DNA from: Bacteroides eggerthii
GTDB taxonomy: Bacteria > Bacteroidota > Bacteroidia > Bacteroidales > Bacteroidaceae
Reading direction: 5' to 3'
Assembly: GCF_025146565.1 (NCBI RefSeq)
Contig: NZ_CP102258.1
Coordinates: 1,892,001 to 1,956,000, forward strand
DNA: 64,000 nucleotides
The notes under the pieces are model-generated. The model saw nothing but the letters and a program-made list of their open reading frames with translations, had not been told where the DNA came from and did not search any database. Position 1 is the stretch's first letter, and every line of letters begins with the position of its first letter. This document shows positions 16,805-25,995 of this stretch, piece by piece. Both the position numbers and the translations under genes were made by a program.

Positions 16805-17149
16805 GACGGTCTTTTTTATTACTGTCCGGGGAGGAGGGGTGTGCATCTTTCCCTTCACTGTTTTTTCCTCTTCCTCAATTATCCTCTTTTGGGACTTTCT
16901 TTCATATTGTGGGATGAATAGTTAGAAATAGCGGTATAATCGCAGTCAGAACTATTTGTCGGGCATCATATTTCATATATTGTACACGAATTGATGATTT
17001 TCGTACAATGCTATGAATTATTTACTTGAAAAACGAAAAAAAACTGACTTTTTATTTTGCGTATAGGCTGAAATTTGTACTTTTGAGCATCGCTACAAGT
17101 TGTGTAGCGCGCATACCTGAAATAATTAACCTTTAAATAATGCACAACT
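16805..17149. other. Intergenic region before the glycogen operon
   Basis: No gene is recognised. Near the 3' end a TTTG (17056-17059) and TACTTTTG (17078-17085), spaced 18 bases apart, form a plausible promoter for the debranching enzyme, leaving a leader of about 55 bases. Nothing else stands out. Confidence 0.55.
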
Positions 17150-19090
17150 ATGAGTTATTTACGATTTGACAAGACCTTGATGGTTAATCTGCAAGAATCT
17201 TTGCCAAGGGAGATACTTCGGACTAACAAATCGGGGGCCTATCATTGTACGACAATTGTAGATTGTAACACACGAAAATATCATGGGTTGTTGGTGATTC
17301 CCGTTCCCAACCTGGATGATGAAAACCATGTGCTGCTGTCTTCTTTGGATGAAACGGTAATTCAACATGGCGCAGAGTTTAATCTGGGTTTGCACAAATA
17401 TCAAGGAAACAACTTCAGCCCGAACGGGCATAAGTATATCCGAGAATTTGACTGTGAGCATATCCCGGCAACAACTTACCGCGTAGGAGGGGTAATCCTC
17501 CGTAAAGAGAAAATTTTTGTACATCACGAGAACCGGATTCTAATTCGTTATACCTTGGTGGATGCCCATTCGGCAACAACACTCCGGTTCCGCCCTTTTC
17601 TGGCATTTCGCAGCGTGCGTGAATATACGCACGAAAATGCACAGGCCAACCGCGACTATCAACCGGTGGAAAACGGCATCAAGACCTGTATGTATCCCGG
17701 ATACCCGGAACTTTATATGCAACTGAACAAAAAGAATGAATTTCATTATCAGCCGGACTGGTATCGCGGCATTGAATATCCGAAGGAACAGGAACGCGGA
17801 TATGATTTTAATGAAGACCTGTATGTGCCCGGCTATTTTGAGGTGGACATAAAGAAAGGTGAAAGCATTGTGTTCTCAGCAGGTATCTCGGAGATTTCAC
17901 CGCGCAAACTGAAACAGACCTTTGAGGCGGAAGCGGAAGACCGTACTCCGCGGGATAGCTTCTACCACTGTCTGAAAAATTCGGCCCACCAATTCCATAA
18001 CAAACAAGGAGAGGAGCATTATATACTTGCAGGCTACCCCTGGTTCAAGTGTCGTGCACGCGACTTGTTTATTTCTTTGCCCGGCCTGACTTTGGCGGTG
18101 GACGAACAATCGGAATTTGAAGATGTTATGAAAACTGCAGAGAAGGCTGTCCGCGATTTTATGGAAGATAGGCCGGTGGGCTATAAAATCTATGAAATGG
18201 AGCATCCGGATGTGCTCTTATGGGCGGTGTGGGCTTTGCAGCAGTATGCTAAGGAAACATCGCGTGAGCTGTGCCGGCAGAAGTATGGCAAACTGTTGGA
18301 GGACATTATGAATTATATTCGCGGCCGTAAGCATGACAACCTGTTCTTGCACGAAAACGGTTTGCTTTATGCAAACGGTAAGGAGAAAGCCGTTACATGG
18401 ATGAACTCTACTGCCAACGGGCATCCTGTAATTCCTCGTACCGGTTATATCGTAGAGGTGAACGCTTTGTGGTATAATGCCTTGCGCTTTGTTGCAGATT
18501 TAGTTCGTGAGGGCGGAAACGATATATTTGCGGACGAATTGGATGATCTGGCCGAAATGGCGGGAAAATCCTTTGTAGAGGTTTTCCGCAATGAATACGG
18601 TTATCTGTTTGACTACGTGGACGGCTATATGATGGATTGGAGTGTCCGCCCCAACATGATATTTGCTGTGGCTTTTGACTACTCTCCACTGGATCGCGCA
18701 CAGAAAAAACAGGTACTCGACATTGTGACAAAAGAGTTGCTGACTCCGAAAGGCCTGCGTACTTTAAGCCCTAAGAGCGGGGGATACAATCCTAATTATG
18801 TAGGCCCTCAGGTCCAAAGGGATTATGCATATCATCAGGGCACAGCATGGCCATGGCTCATGGGATTCTACATGGAGGCGTATCTGCGCATTTATAAGAT
18901 GAGCGGCATTTCGTTTGTGGAACGCTATCTGATTGGTTTTGAAGATGAGATGACGAGCCATTGCATAGGATCGCTGCCCGAATTGTTCGACGGAAATCCG
19001 CCGTTCAAAGGCAGGGGAGCGGTGTCATTTGCCATGAATGTGGCGGAAATTCTGCGTATCTTGAAATTGTTGTCTAAATATAATTTATAG
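17150..19090 (+). CDS. Glycogen debranching enzyme (amylo-alpha-1,6-glucosidase)
   Basis: This 646-residue protein has the GDE family layout: an N-terminal beta-rich domain (residues about 15-230, with TNKSGAYHCTTIVDCNTRKYHGLLV) and a C-terminal six-hairpin toroid from about residue 290 on (GYPWFKCRARDLFISLPGL and later QGTAWPWLMGFYMEAY). It removes alpha-1,6 branches from glycogen or starch-like glucans in the cytoplasm. The downstream gene starts 14 bases later, so it opens a three-gene glycogen operon. This cluster is conserved in Bacteroides. Confidence 0.93.
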   Translation: MSYLRFDKTLMVNLQESLPREILRTNKSGAYHCTTIVDCNTRKYHGLLVIPVPNLDDENHVLLSSLDETVIQHGAEFNLGLHKYQGNNFSPNGHKYIREFDCEHIPATTYRVGGVILRKEKIFVHHENRILIRYTLVDAHSATTLRFRPFLAFRSVREYTHENAQANRDYQPVENGIKTCMYPGYPELYMQLNKKNEFHYQPDWYRGIEYPKEQERGYDFNEDLYVPGYFEVDIKKGESIVFSAGISEISPRKLKQTFEAEAEDRTPRDSFYHCLKNSAHQFHNKQGEEHYILAGYPWFKCRARDLFISLPGLTLAVDEQSEFEDVMKTAEKAVRDFMEDRPVGYKIYEMEHPDVLLWAVWALQQYAKETSRELCRQKYGKLLEDIMNYIRGRKHDNLFLHENGLLYANGKEKAVTWMNSTANGHPVIPRTGYIVEVNALWYNALRFVADLVREGGNDIFADELDDLAEMAGKSFVEVFRNEYGYLFDYVDGYMMDWSVRPNMIFAVAFDYSPLDRAQKKQVLDIVTKELLTPKGLRTLSPKSGGYNPNYVGPQVQRDYAYHQGTAWPWLMGFYMEAYLRIYKMSGISFVERYLIGFEDEMTSHCIGSLPELFDGNPPFKGRGAVSFAMNVAEILRILKLLSKYNL

Positions 19091-19104
19091 GAGGAGGAAC
19101 GAAG

Positions 19105-20370
19105 ATGAAAGTTTTAATGTTTGGTTGGGAATTTCCTCCCAAAATATATGGCGGTCTTGCAGTTGCATCATACGGAATCACCAAAGGACTGAGCTTGCAG
19201 GGGGATGTGGAAACGACTTTCTGTATGCCAAAGCCCACAGGTGAGGAAGAGAATTTCTTGAATATAATAGGCATGAACCAAGTGCCTATCGTGTGGCGTG
19301 ATGTTAATTATGATTATTTGAAGTCACGTTTGTCAACGATGAGTCCGGAACAGTATTATGCGTTACGCGATCATATTTATTCGGATTTCTCTTATATGCA
19401 TGTCAATGACTTGGGGTGTATGGACTTTGCCGGCGGTTATCCGGGAAATCTGCACGAAGAAATCAATAACTTTTCAATCATAGCCGGAGTTGTGGCACGT
19501 CAGCAGGAATTCGACATTATTCATGCTCACGACTGGCTGACATACCCTGCCGGAGTACATGCGAAAATGGTAAGTGGCAAGCCGCTCTGCATCCATGTGC
19601 ATGCAACGGACTTTGACCGTTCGCGCGGCAAGGTGAATCCTACCGTTTATTCTATGGAGAAGAACGGAATGGATTATGCAGACTGCATCATGTGTGTATC
19701 GGAGCTTACTCGCCGCACAGTGATAAATGAGTATCATCAGGATCCGCGAAAGGTGTTTGCCATGCATAATGCGGTGTATCCGCTTTCGCAGGAGTTGCAG
19801 GATATTCCGCGCCCGGATCATTCCAAAGAGAAGGTGGTTACCTTCCTCGGACGTATCACTATGCAGAAAGGCCCGGAATACTTTGTGGAAGCCGCAGCAT
19901 TGGTGTTGCAACGTACCCGTAATATACGTTTCGTAATGGCAGGTTCGGGCGATATGCTGAATGCCATGATAAACCTGGCTGCCGAACGGGGCATTGCCGA
20001 CCGTTTCCATTTCCCCGGTTTCATGAAGGGCAAGCAGGTGTATGAGGTTTATAAGAATAGTGACGTATTCGTTATGCCTTCCGTTTCCGAGCCTTTCGGT
20101 ATCGCGCCGTTGGAAGCCATGCAGTGCGGAACGCCTTCCATCATCTCCAAGCAGTCAGGATGTGGTGAGATTCTCGATAAGGTGATAAAAACCGATTATT
20201 GGGACATTCATGCTATGGCCGATGCTATCTACTCCATCTGTATTAATCCGTCTCTTTTCCGCTATCTTCAGGAGGAGGGTAAGAAGGAAGTGGACGGAAT
20301 AACCTGGGAAAAGGTAGGTTTGAGAATTCGTGCTCTTTATGAGGATGTGTTAAGAAACTATGGTAAATAA
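19105..20370 (+). CDS. Glycogen synthase-like GT4 glycosyltransferase
   Basis: This 421-residue protein starts MKVLMFGWEFPPKIYGG, the N-terminal donor-binding glycine loop of bacterial and archaeal GT4 glycogen synthases. Later come TFLGRITMQKGPEYFVEAA and VSEPFGIAPLEAMQCGTPSI (about 330-350), the nucleotide-sugar site. It elongates alpha-1,4-glucan from a nucleotide-activated glucose. An unusually strong AGGAGGAGG site precedes its start, so translation may be high compared with neighbours. It sits between the debranching enzyme and a GH57 enzyme with short spacers, which supports joint action in glycogen metabolism. A separate GT5-like half synthase lies further on (23532-24356). Confidence 0.92.
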   Translation: MKVLMFGWEFPPKIYGGLAVASYGITKGLSLQGDVETTFCMPKPTGEEENFLNIIGMNQVPIVWRDVNYDYLKSRLSTMSPEQYYALRDHIYSDFSYMHVNDLGCMDFAGGYPGNLHEEINNFSIIAGVVARQQEFDIIHAHDWLTYPAGVHAKMVSGKPLCIHVHATDFDRSRGKVNPTVYSMEKNGMDYADCIMCVSELTRRTVINEYHQDPRKVFAMHNAVYPLSQELQDIPRPDHSKEKVVTFLGRITMQKGPEYFVEAAALVLQRTRNIRFVMAGSGDMLNAMINLAAERGIADRFHFPGFMKGKQVYEVYKNSDVFVMPSVSEPFGIAPLEAMQCGTPSIISKQSGCGEILDKVIKTDYWDIHAMADAIYSICINPSLFRYLQEEGKKEVDGITWEKVGLRIRALYEDVLRNYGK

Positions 20371-20387
20371 TAAAACAATAAATACTA

Positions 20388-21818
20388 ATGAGAACTATCT
20401 GTCTTTATTTTGAGATACATCAAATTATACATCTGAAACGTTATCGTTTCTTTGATATCGGTACAAATCATTATTACTATGATGATTATGCTAATGAGAC
20501 AAGTATAAATGAAGTTGCTGAACGCTCGTATATTCCCGCCTTGAATACGCTCATTGAAATGGTGAAGAACTCGGACGGTGCGTTCAAGGTGGCTTTGTCC
20601 ATTTCCGGTGTGGCATTGGAGCAGTTGGAAATCCATGCGCCTGCCGTAATCGACCTGTTGCACCAGCTCAATGATACGGGATGCTGCGAGTTCTTGGCCG
20701 AGCCATACTCTCATGGACTTTCTTCTTTGGCTAATGAGGATTGCTTTAAGGAAGAGGTAATGCGCCAGAGTGCCAAGATGAAACAGATGTTCGGTAAGGC
20801 TCCGAAGGTGTTCCGTAATTCCAGTCTGATCTATAATGACGAGATCGGTGCGGTAGTGGCAAGTATGGGCTTCAAGGGTATGCTGACCGAGGGGGCTAAA
20901 CATGTGCTTGGCTGGAAGAGTCCGCACTATGTTTATCACTGCAATATGAACCCGAATCTGAAACTGTTGTTGCGTGATTTCAAGTTGTCGGATGACATCA
21001 GTCTGCGTTTCTCTAATTCCGAATGGAGTGAATATCCGTTGTTTGCCGATAAGTACATTAGCTGGATTGATGCATTCCCGCAAGAAGAACAGGTTATCAA
21101 CATATTTATGGAACTTTGTTCATTGGGTATGTCACAGCCTTTGTCTTCCAATATTCTGGAATTCCTGAAAGCGTTGCCTGCATGCGCAAAGGAAAAGGGT
21201 ATCACTTTCTCAACTCCTACGGAGATTGTCACTAAGTTGAAGTCTGTTTCGCAGTTGGATGTTCCATATCCTATGTCGTGGGTGGATGAGGAGAGAGATA
21301 CAAGTTGCTGGCTGGGTAACGTGATGCAACGTGAGGCTTTCAATAAGCTGTATAGCGTAGCCGAACGTGTACATATCTGCGATGACCGCCGTATCAAGCA
21401 AGACTGGGACTATTTGCAGGCAAGCAATAACTTCCGTTTTATGACAACCAAGAATAGCGGTGTGGGGTTGAATCGCGGCATCTATGAATCTCCTTATGAC
21501 GCATTTACCAATTACATGAATATTCTGGGCGATTTCATCAAACGTGTTGACTCTCTCTATCCGATAGATATCGATAATGAGGAACTGAATGCTTTGCTGA
21601 CTACTATCAAAAATCAAGGCGACGAAATAGAAGAGTTACACAAAGAGTTGGAAAAAACACAGCATAAGCTGGAGAAGGAGAAGACAGCAGAGAAGAAGAA
21701 GGAAGCAAAGGCTGCTGCCAAAACTGCTCCTAAAGCTGCCGTAAAGGCTGCTGTCAAGAAAACTGTTGCTAAAAAGTCGGTTGCCAAGAAAGCAGAACCG
21801 AAGAAAAAGGCTGAATAG
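20388..21818 (+). CDS. GH57 alpha-amylase/branching-type enzyme with Ala/Lys tail
   Basis: This 476-residue protein carries a GH57 domain in residues about 3-300. It has a catalytic-barrel segment with HGLSSLANEDCF and FRNSSLIYNDEI, and later DRLDD-type elements replaced by the family's helical linker. GH57 enzymes hydrolyse or rearrange alpha-glucans. The last 55 or so residues are a low-complexity tail of Lys, Ala and Glu ending KKSVAKKAEPKKKAE, which resembles histone H1-like tails and follows a coiled coil (EIEELHKELEKTQHKLEKEK). The tail may bind nucleic acid or act as a spacer; the role is unknown. It is the third gene of the glycogen operon and ends before a very strong terminator. Confidence 0.88.
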   Translation: MRTICLYFEIHQIIHLKRYRFFDIGTNHYYYDDYANETSINEVAERSYIPALNTLIEMVKNSDGAFKVALSISGVALEQLEIHAPAVIDLLHQLNDTGCCEFLAEPYSHGLSSLANEDCFKEEVMRQSAKMKQMFGKAPKVFRNSSLIYNDEIGAVVASMGFKGMLTEGAKHVLGWKSPHYVYHCNMNPNLKLLLRDFKLSDDISLRFSNSEWSEYPLFADKYISWIDAFPQEEQVINIFMELCSLGMSQPLSSNILEFLKALPACAKEKGITFSTPTEIVTKLKSVSQLDVPYPMSWVDEERDTSCWLGNVMQREAFNKLYSVAERVHICDDRRIKQDWDYLQASNNFRFMTTKNSGVGLNRGIYESPYDAFTNYMNILGDFIKRVDSLYPIDIDNEELNALLTTIKNQGDEIEELHKELEKTQHKLEKEKTAEKKKEAKAAAKTAPKAAVKAAVKKTVAKKSVAKKAEPKKKAE

Positions 21819-21835
21819 GCTCATTCTTCTGCTAT

Positions 21836-21888
21836 ATACATAAAAGAACTCCCGTTCCAATACTTGGAACGGGAGTTCTTTTATGTAT
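21836..21888. terminator. Long bidirectional terminator
   Basis: Arms of 25 bases (21836-21860 and 21864-21888) are perfectly complementary, with a three-base loop. A/T runs flank the stem on each side, so it ends both the glycogen operon and the converging DUF4270 operon. Confidence 0.92.
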
Positions 21889-21904
21889 CTGATTGATAGG
21901 GATT

Positions 21905-23509
21905 CTATTTATTGAAAGAAGTATGGGTGACTTCTATCTTCAAAGTGCTGCCGCCAAATGCCGGATCACCGCCTTTGAGCTTGGCATATGTCGGTTTCAA
22001 GTCGTGTTGGATGCCAATCATGGAAGGGTTGTTACTGCTTGTATCGTATGTCACAACTACGGGGATCAGCACTACTTTGTTCCAGTTTTTTCCTTCGCCT
22101 TCGTTCCATTCATCTTCCCATGCTGCTTCGTCCCATGCTGCTCCTGCCGCTTCTTTCGCTTTTTGTTTGGCAGCCTTTTTCTCATTGATACAAGTGGAAA
22201 CCAAGCGGGCTATGTTTTTGAAGGTGTATTGGTTGGTTTCTACGCTGTTATGGGTTGCCACAAAAGAAGTAACATTGTCTGCAAGTTCATTGTTGACAAA
22301 GAAAGATTCCATGTCTTTTTGGCGTACCAGCAGAACTGTTTGTGGCGCACTCATGCTGAATTTATATTCCTGATTGTCCTGCTTGTAGTTCGTAAAAGTC
22401 AGCTTGACCGCATTCAACGTATCATTAGCTAACTTCTTGGCTATTTCATCATAAGGCAGAGTTGCTTCTGTGAAGATACCGGCCGGTGATTTGAGATAGC
22501 TCCAGCCTTTTTCATTGTCATTGTTTACTTTCTCTGCCAGCTTTTCTGAGTTCTCAAATTTATTGGCTTGAATCACTTCTTTGGTAGAGGCAAAAGCAAC
22601 TGCCGTAGCAAGGTATGTGGAGTCTGTGCCGGCTTCACCATTTTTGTCTGTGACTTTTTTGGTCAGCTTAACTCCTAAACTGTCCACATAGTGGAATCGG
22701 AATTGCATTTGCAGGTCTACGCGGTCTACATAGAGAATGGTTCCGTCACCGTAGTCTGTTTGCAGGTAAACACCTTTGAATACATTTTCGATAAACTTAT
22801 CAGAGTTGTCAAAAAAGTCATTCTTCTTTTCTTGATATTGCCGGTTCAATTTCAAAATATTATTTCCCAGCTCTTTATCCAATGGGAAAGTGATGTTGGG
22901 GTAATAAGTTGAGTTACCGTTTGAATCGGTTGCTTTTCTTACGGAGTCGGGCACAGAGGTATCATAAGCTGTATATGCTTTTTTTCCTAAAGCCTTTGAT
23001 TCGTGATATAGCTTTGTATCGATATTGGTATATCGGTATTTATCAGGATCTTTACGCACTTTCAGCCATTCGTCGTTCAATTCGTATGCACTCATTCTGC
23101 ATGCATTTAAGGAGTCTCCGAACCAGCTGGAATAGTAGACTACTAACTGGATTTTCTCCACTTCGTCTTTCACCATTGTTCCTTTGCCGCTTTTTCCGTC
23201 TGCGCTTTCTTCATATACGGCAGGGAATGTGAAATTCTCCGTACAATTCAATTCGGCTAAGAAGCTGGCTTCGTAGTTTCCAAATCCTTTGGGATCAGGG
23301 TCTGTGAACTTACCGATATATCCTGTACTTGTCTTGGAGTAAACTTTATCTGCAAGCATGGATTTTGTGCTAACGTCAAATGTTTCTGTTTTAGCCGAAA
23401 TTCCGTCTGAATCGGGCAGCATATCCATACCCAACGTCCCGGTGTTATCGTCGCATCCGTACAAAGACAGGAGTGCTAAAAGTAATACTCCTAAATATTT
23501 TACTTTCAT
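21905..23509 (-). CDS. DUF4270 lipoprotein
   Basis: The start at 23509 gives a 534-residue protein with a lipoprotein signal peptide (MKVKYLGVLLLALLSLYGC), Cys at residue 19. The open frame extends 24 codons upstream, but the extension lacks a signal. The mature region belongs to DUF4270, a Bacteroidetes surface/periplasmic family. It has the early LGMDMLPDSDGI and the segment VYSKTSTGYIGKFTDPDPKGFGNYEASFLAE, then beta-rich stretches. Its function is unknown. It follows the half-length glycogen synthase after 22 bases in the same operon, as in other Bacteroides. The link to glycogen, if any, is not established. Confidence 0.86.
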   Translation of the reverse strand: MKVKYLGVLLLALLSLYGCDDNTGTLGMDMLPDSDGISAKTETFDVSTKSMLADKVYSKTSTGYIGKFTDPDPKGFGNYEASFLAELNCTENFTFPAVYEESADGKSGKGTMVKDEVEKIQLVVYYSSWFGDSLNACRMSAYELNDEWLKVRKDPDKYRYTNIDTKLYHESKALGKKAYTAYDTSVPDSVRKATDSNGNSTYYPNITFPLDKELGNNILKLNRQYQEKKNDFFDNSDKFIENVFKGVYLQTDYGDGTILYVDRVDLQMQFRFHYVDSLGVKLTKKVTDKNGEAGTDSTYLATAVAFASTKEVIQANKFENSEKLAEKVNNDNEKGWSYLKSPAGIFTEATLPYDEIAKKLANDTLNAVKLTFTNYKQDNQEYKFSMSAPQTVLLVRQKDMESFFVNNELADNVTSFVATHNSVETNQYTFKNIARLVSTCINEKKAAKQKAKEAAGAAWDEAAWEDEWNEGEGKNWNKVVLIPVVVTYDTSSNNPSMIGIQHDLKPTYAKLKGGDPAFGGSTLKIEVTHTSFNK

Positions 23510-23531
23510 AATTCTTCGTCTTGAAATCAAC

Positions 23532-24356
23532 TTATTCTTGTTCAGCTCCCCAAACCTGATCGTAGAAGTCGTTGCAGGCATCTGCGAAGTTTTCAGGAGA
23601 TTGATAGCCTAAGATAGGTTTACCGGCTTGGCGGGCATACTCCATGAGCTCCTCATTTACATGTTCGCTTTGCTGGATAATACCATCAGAGTAGTCTATT
23701 GCCAATTTGCAAAGAGCAATATAGTCTATCGGTTCTTTTAAGTCGGCAATATCCTTCTTGTTGATGCCTTTCAGCAGGAGTTTGCTGGTGAAGTCGGAAT
23801 GAAATGGCTGTTTGAAGTCATTGTCATACAGTGAAAAGACCACTTTGGCGTCTCTGAATGAAGGTTCGTCTTTATACGCCTTTTTAATATATAGCGGAGC
23901 CAGTGCTGTCATCCAGCCATGACAGTGGATAACGTCCGGACACCAACGCAATTTCTTTACTGTTTCCAATACTCCACGAGCATAGAAAATGGCACGTGCA
24001 TCATTATCCTCGTATTCAACACCGTTCTCGTCAATCACTTGCAGGCGGTTTTGGAAGTAATCATCGTTGTCGATGAAATAAACCTGCATGCGGGCGGATT
24101 GTATGGATGCTACCTTAATGATAAGCGGATGGTCGGTATCGTCGATGATAAGGTTCATACCGGAGAGACGTATCACTTCGTGCAGTTGATTTCTGCGCTC
24201 ATTGATGTTCCCCCACTTGGGCATAAACGTTCTGATTTCTCTGCCTTTTTCTTGGATTGCTTGCGGCAGGTTTCTGCCAACAAGGGACATCTCGGATTCT
24301 GAAACGTAAGGGGTAATTTCTTGTGTTATAAATAAAACCTTGTTCGCCTTTGTCAT
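23532..24356 (-). CDS. Glycogen/starch synthase, catalytic N-terminal half only
   Basis: This 274-residue protein resembles the N-terminal domain of GT5 glycogen synthases: it has VLFITQEITPYVSESEMSLVGRNLPQAIQEKG, the region that corresponds to the KxGGL donor site, and HCHGWMTALAPLYIKK. The C-terminal nucleotide-binding domain of the family is absent, so it is about half the usual length. Because the K-x-G-G motif is replaced (SESEMS), sugar transfer may be lost. This truncated form seems to be standard in Bacteroides. It may help in glucan binding or regulation, which is inference. TATCTTTG at 24389-24382 is a likely promoter. panC is divergent upstream. Confidence 0.85.
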   Translation of the reverse strand: MTKANKVLFITQEITPYVSESEMSLVGRNLPQAIQEKGREIRTFMPKWGNINERRNQLHEVIRLSGMNLIIDDTDHPLIIKVASIQSARMQVYFIDNDDYFQNRLQVIDENGVEYEDNDARAIFYARGVLETVKKLRWCPDVIHCHGWMTALAPLYIKKAYKDEPSFRDAKVVFSLYDNDFKQPFHSDFTSKLLLKGINKKDIADLKEPIDYIALCKLAIDYSDGIIQQSEHVNEELMEYARQAGKPILGYQSPENFADACNDFYDQVWGAEQE

Positions 24357-24602
24357 AATAACAATGTTCTCAATTATTCTGCAAAGATATAAAAAAAATC
24401 GGGCAATAACGCAAACAGGGCTCGCCTATAATTCCTTATGAATTGTTAACCGGTTGTATATCAATGAAAAATAGGCGCGGATACACCTCTGAAGCCGGGA
24501 CAACTTTTGCATTAATTTACGATATTTCTTCTTTATATGGTAAATAATAGCTTATTTTGCACCGTTTTTGCAAACAACTTAAGTTATTATATAACCAATA
24601 AA

Positions 24603-25448
24603 ATGGAAATAGTACATACTATCAAGGACTTGCAGGCCGGACTTTCGGCTATGAGAGCCCAAAGTAAAAAAGTGGGTTTAGTGCCTACAATGGGAGCCTT
24701 GCATGCCGGTCATGCTTCATTGGTAAAACGTTGTGTGGCAGAGAATGATGCCGCAGTGGTAAGTGTTTTTGTGAATCCGACTCAGTTTAATGATCAGAAT
24801 GATTTGGCCAAATATCCTCGTACGCTGGAGGCTGATTGTCGTTTGCTGGAAGAGTGTGGGGCTGCTTTTGTTTTTGCCCCTACGGTGGAAGAGATGTATC
24901 CGGAACCGGATACACGCCGGTTCAGCTACGCTCCTTTGGATACTGTGATGGAGGGGGCTTTCCGGCCGGGGCACTTTAATGGTGTGTGTCAGATTGTGAG
25001 CAAACTATTTGATGCGGTGAAGCCGGATCGCGCTTATTTCGGCGAGAAGGATTTCCAGCAGTTGGCCATTATCCGCGAAATGGTGCGCCGGATGAATTAT
25101 CCATTGGAGATCGTGGGTTGCCCTATTGTGCGTGAGGAGGATGGACTGGCTTTGAGCAGCCGTAACGCCCGCTTGTCTGACGAAGAACGCAAAAATGCTT
25201 TAAAAATCTCGCAGACTTTATTTGAAAGTCGTACCTTTGCAGCCTCGCATACAGTCGCTGAAACACAGAGGTTTGTGGAAGATGCCATTGCAGCGGCTCC
25301 CGGTTTGCGCCTGGAGTATTTTGAACTGGTGGACGGCAATACGTTGCAGAAGATTGCCAATTGGGAAGATACTTCCTATGCAGTGGGATGTATTACGGTG
25401 TTCTGTGGAGAAGTCCGTCTGATTGACAATATCAAGTATAAGGAGTAA
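24603..25448 (+). CDS. panC: Pantothenate synthetase
   Basis: From ATG 24603 the product is 281 residues and starts [19 protein letters not shown]. The family motif [10 protein letters not shown] is at residues 28-37, and later [16 protein letters not shown] and [12 protein letters not shown] fit the adenylating site. It joins pantoate and beta-alanine using ATP. A longer frame begins at 24537, but the added 22 codons are low-complexity and lie within the leader. It is followed by panD after 24 bases, so both steps of beta-alanine use are in one operon. Confidence 0.95.
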   Translation: MEIVHTIKDLQAGLSAMRAQSKKVGLVPTMGALHAGHASLVKRCVAENDAAVVSVFVNPTQFNDQNDLAKYPRTLEADCRLLEECGAAFVFAPTVEEMYPEPDTRRFSYAPLDTVMEGAFRPGHFNGVCQIVSKLFDAVKPDRAYFGEKDFQQLAIIREMVRRMNYPLEIVGCPIVREEDGLALSSRNARLSDEERKNALKISQTLFESRTFAASHTVAETQRFVEDAIAAAPGLRLEYFELVDGNTLQKIANWEDTSYAVGCITVFCGEVRLIDNIKYKE

Positions 25449-25472
25449 TAAACATAAAAAAAGAACAATCTT

Positions 25473-25826
25473 ATGATGATTGAAGTGTTGAAGTCGAAAA
25501 TCCATTGTGCCCGCGTTACGGAGGCTAACCTCAACTATATGGGGAGCATCACCATTGACGAGGATTTGATGGATGCCGCCAACATGATTGCCGGCGAAAA
25601 GGTTTACATTGCCGACAATAATAACGGTGAGCGTTTTGAAACTTATATCATTAAAGGCGAGCGCGGTTCGGGCAAAATATGTTTGAACGGTGCGGCGGCC
25701 CGTAAGGTCCAGCCGGACGATATTGTAATTATCATGTCGTATGCATTGATGGACTTTGAGGAAGCCAAGACGTTTAAGCCGACAGTGATCTTTCCTGATC
25801 CGGCAACAAATAAAGTGGTGAAGTAA
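25473..25826 (+). CDS. panD: Aspartate 1-decarboxylase
   Basis: This 117-residue pyruvoyl enzyme makes beta-alanine from aspartate for pantothenate. The self-cleavage site is G24-S25 in NYMGSITID, where the serine becomes the pyruvoyl group. The later segments [31 protein letters not shown] fit the family. It directly follows panC in the same operon, and its product feeds the panC reaction. The second Met could be the start (25476). A hairpin terminator follows at 25934. Confidence 0.96.
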   Translation: MMIEVLKSKIHCARVTEANLNYMGSITIDEDLMDAANMIAGEKVYIADNNNGERFETYIIKGERGSGKICLNGAAARKVQPDDIVIIMSYALMDFEEAKTFKPTVIFPDPATNKVVK

Positions 25827-25933
25827 GAACAGGTTTGAAATCCTACTCATAAGAGCTTTTGTTCAGCCTTTTTGAGTATGTTTTCCTCTTTCTCTTTCGC
25901 TACCTGTTCTCAGGAGGGTAGCAGCTGAAAATG

Positions 25934-25983
25934 AAAAAAGAAAAAGTCCCGTTTACTAATTGTGAACGGGACTTTCTTTTTTT
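25934..25983. terminator. Bidirectional terminator after panD
   Basis: AAGTCCCGTT and AACGGGACTT (about 25943-25952 and 25965-25974) form the core stem. The A-run before and T-run after (up to 25983) make a hairpin that can end both panD and the converging flavoprotein gene. Confidence 0.88.
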
Positions 25984-25995
25984 ATGGTGGAGCGT

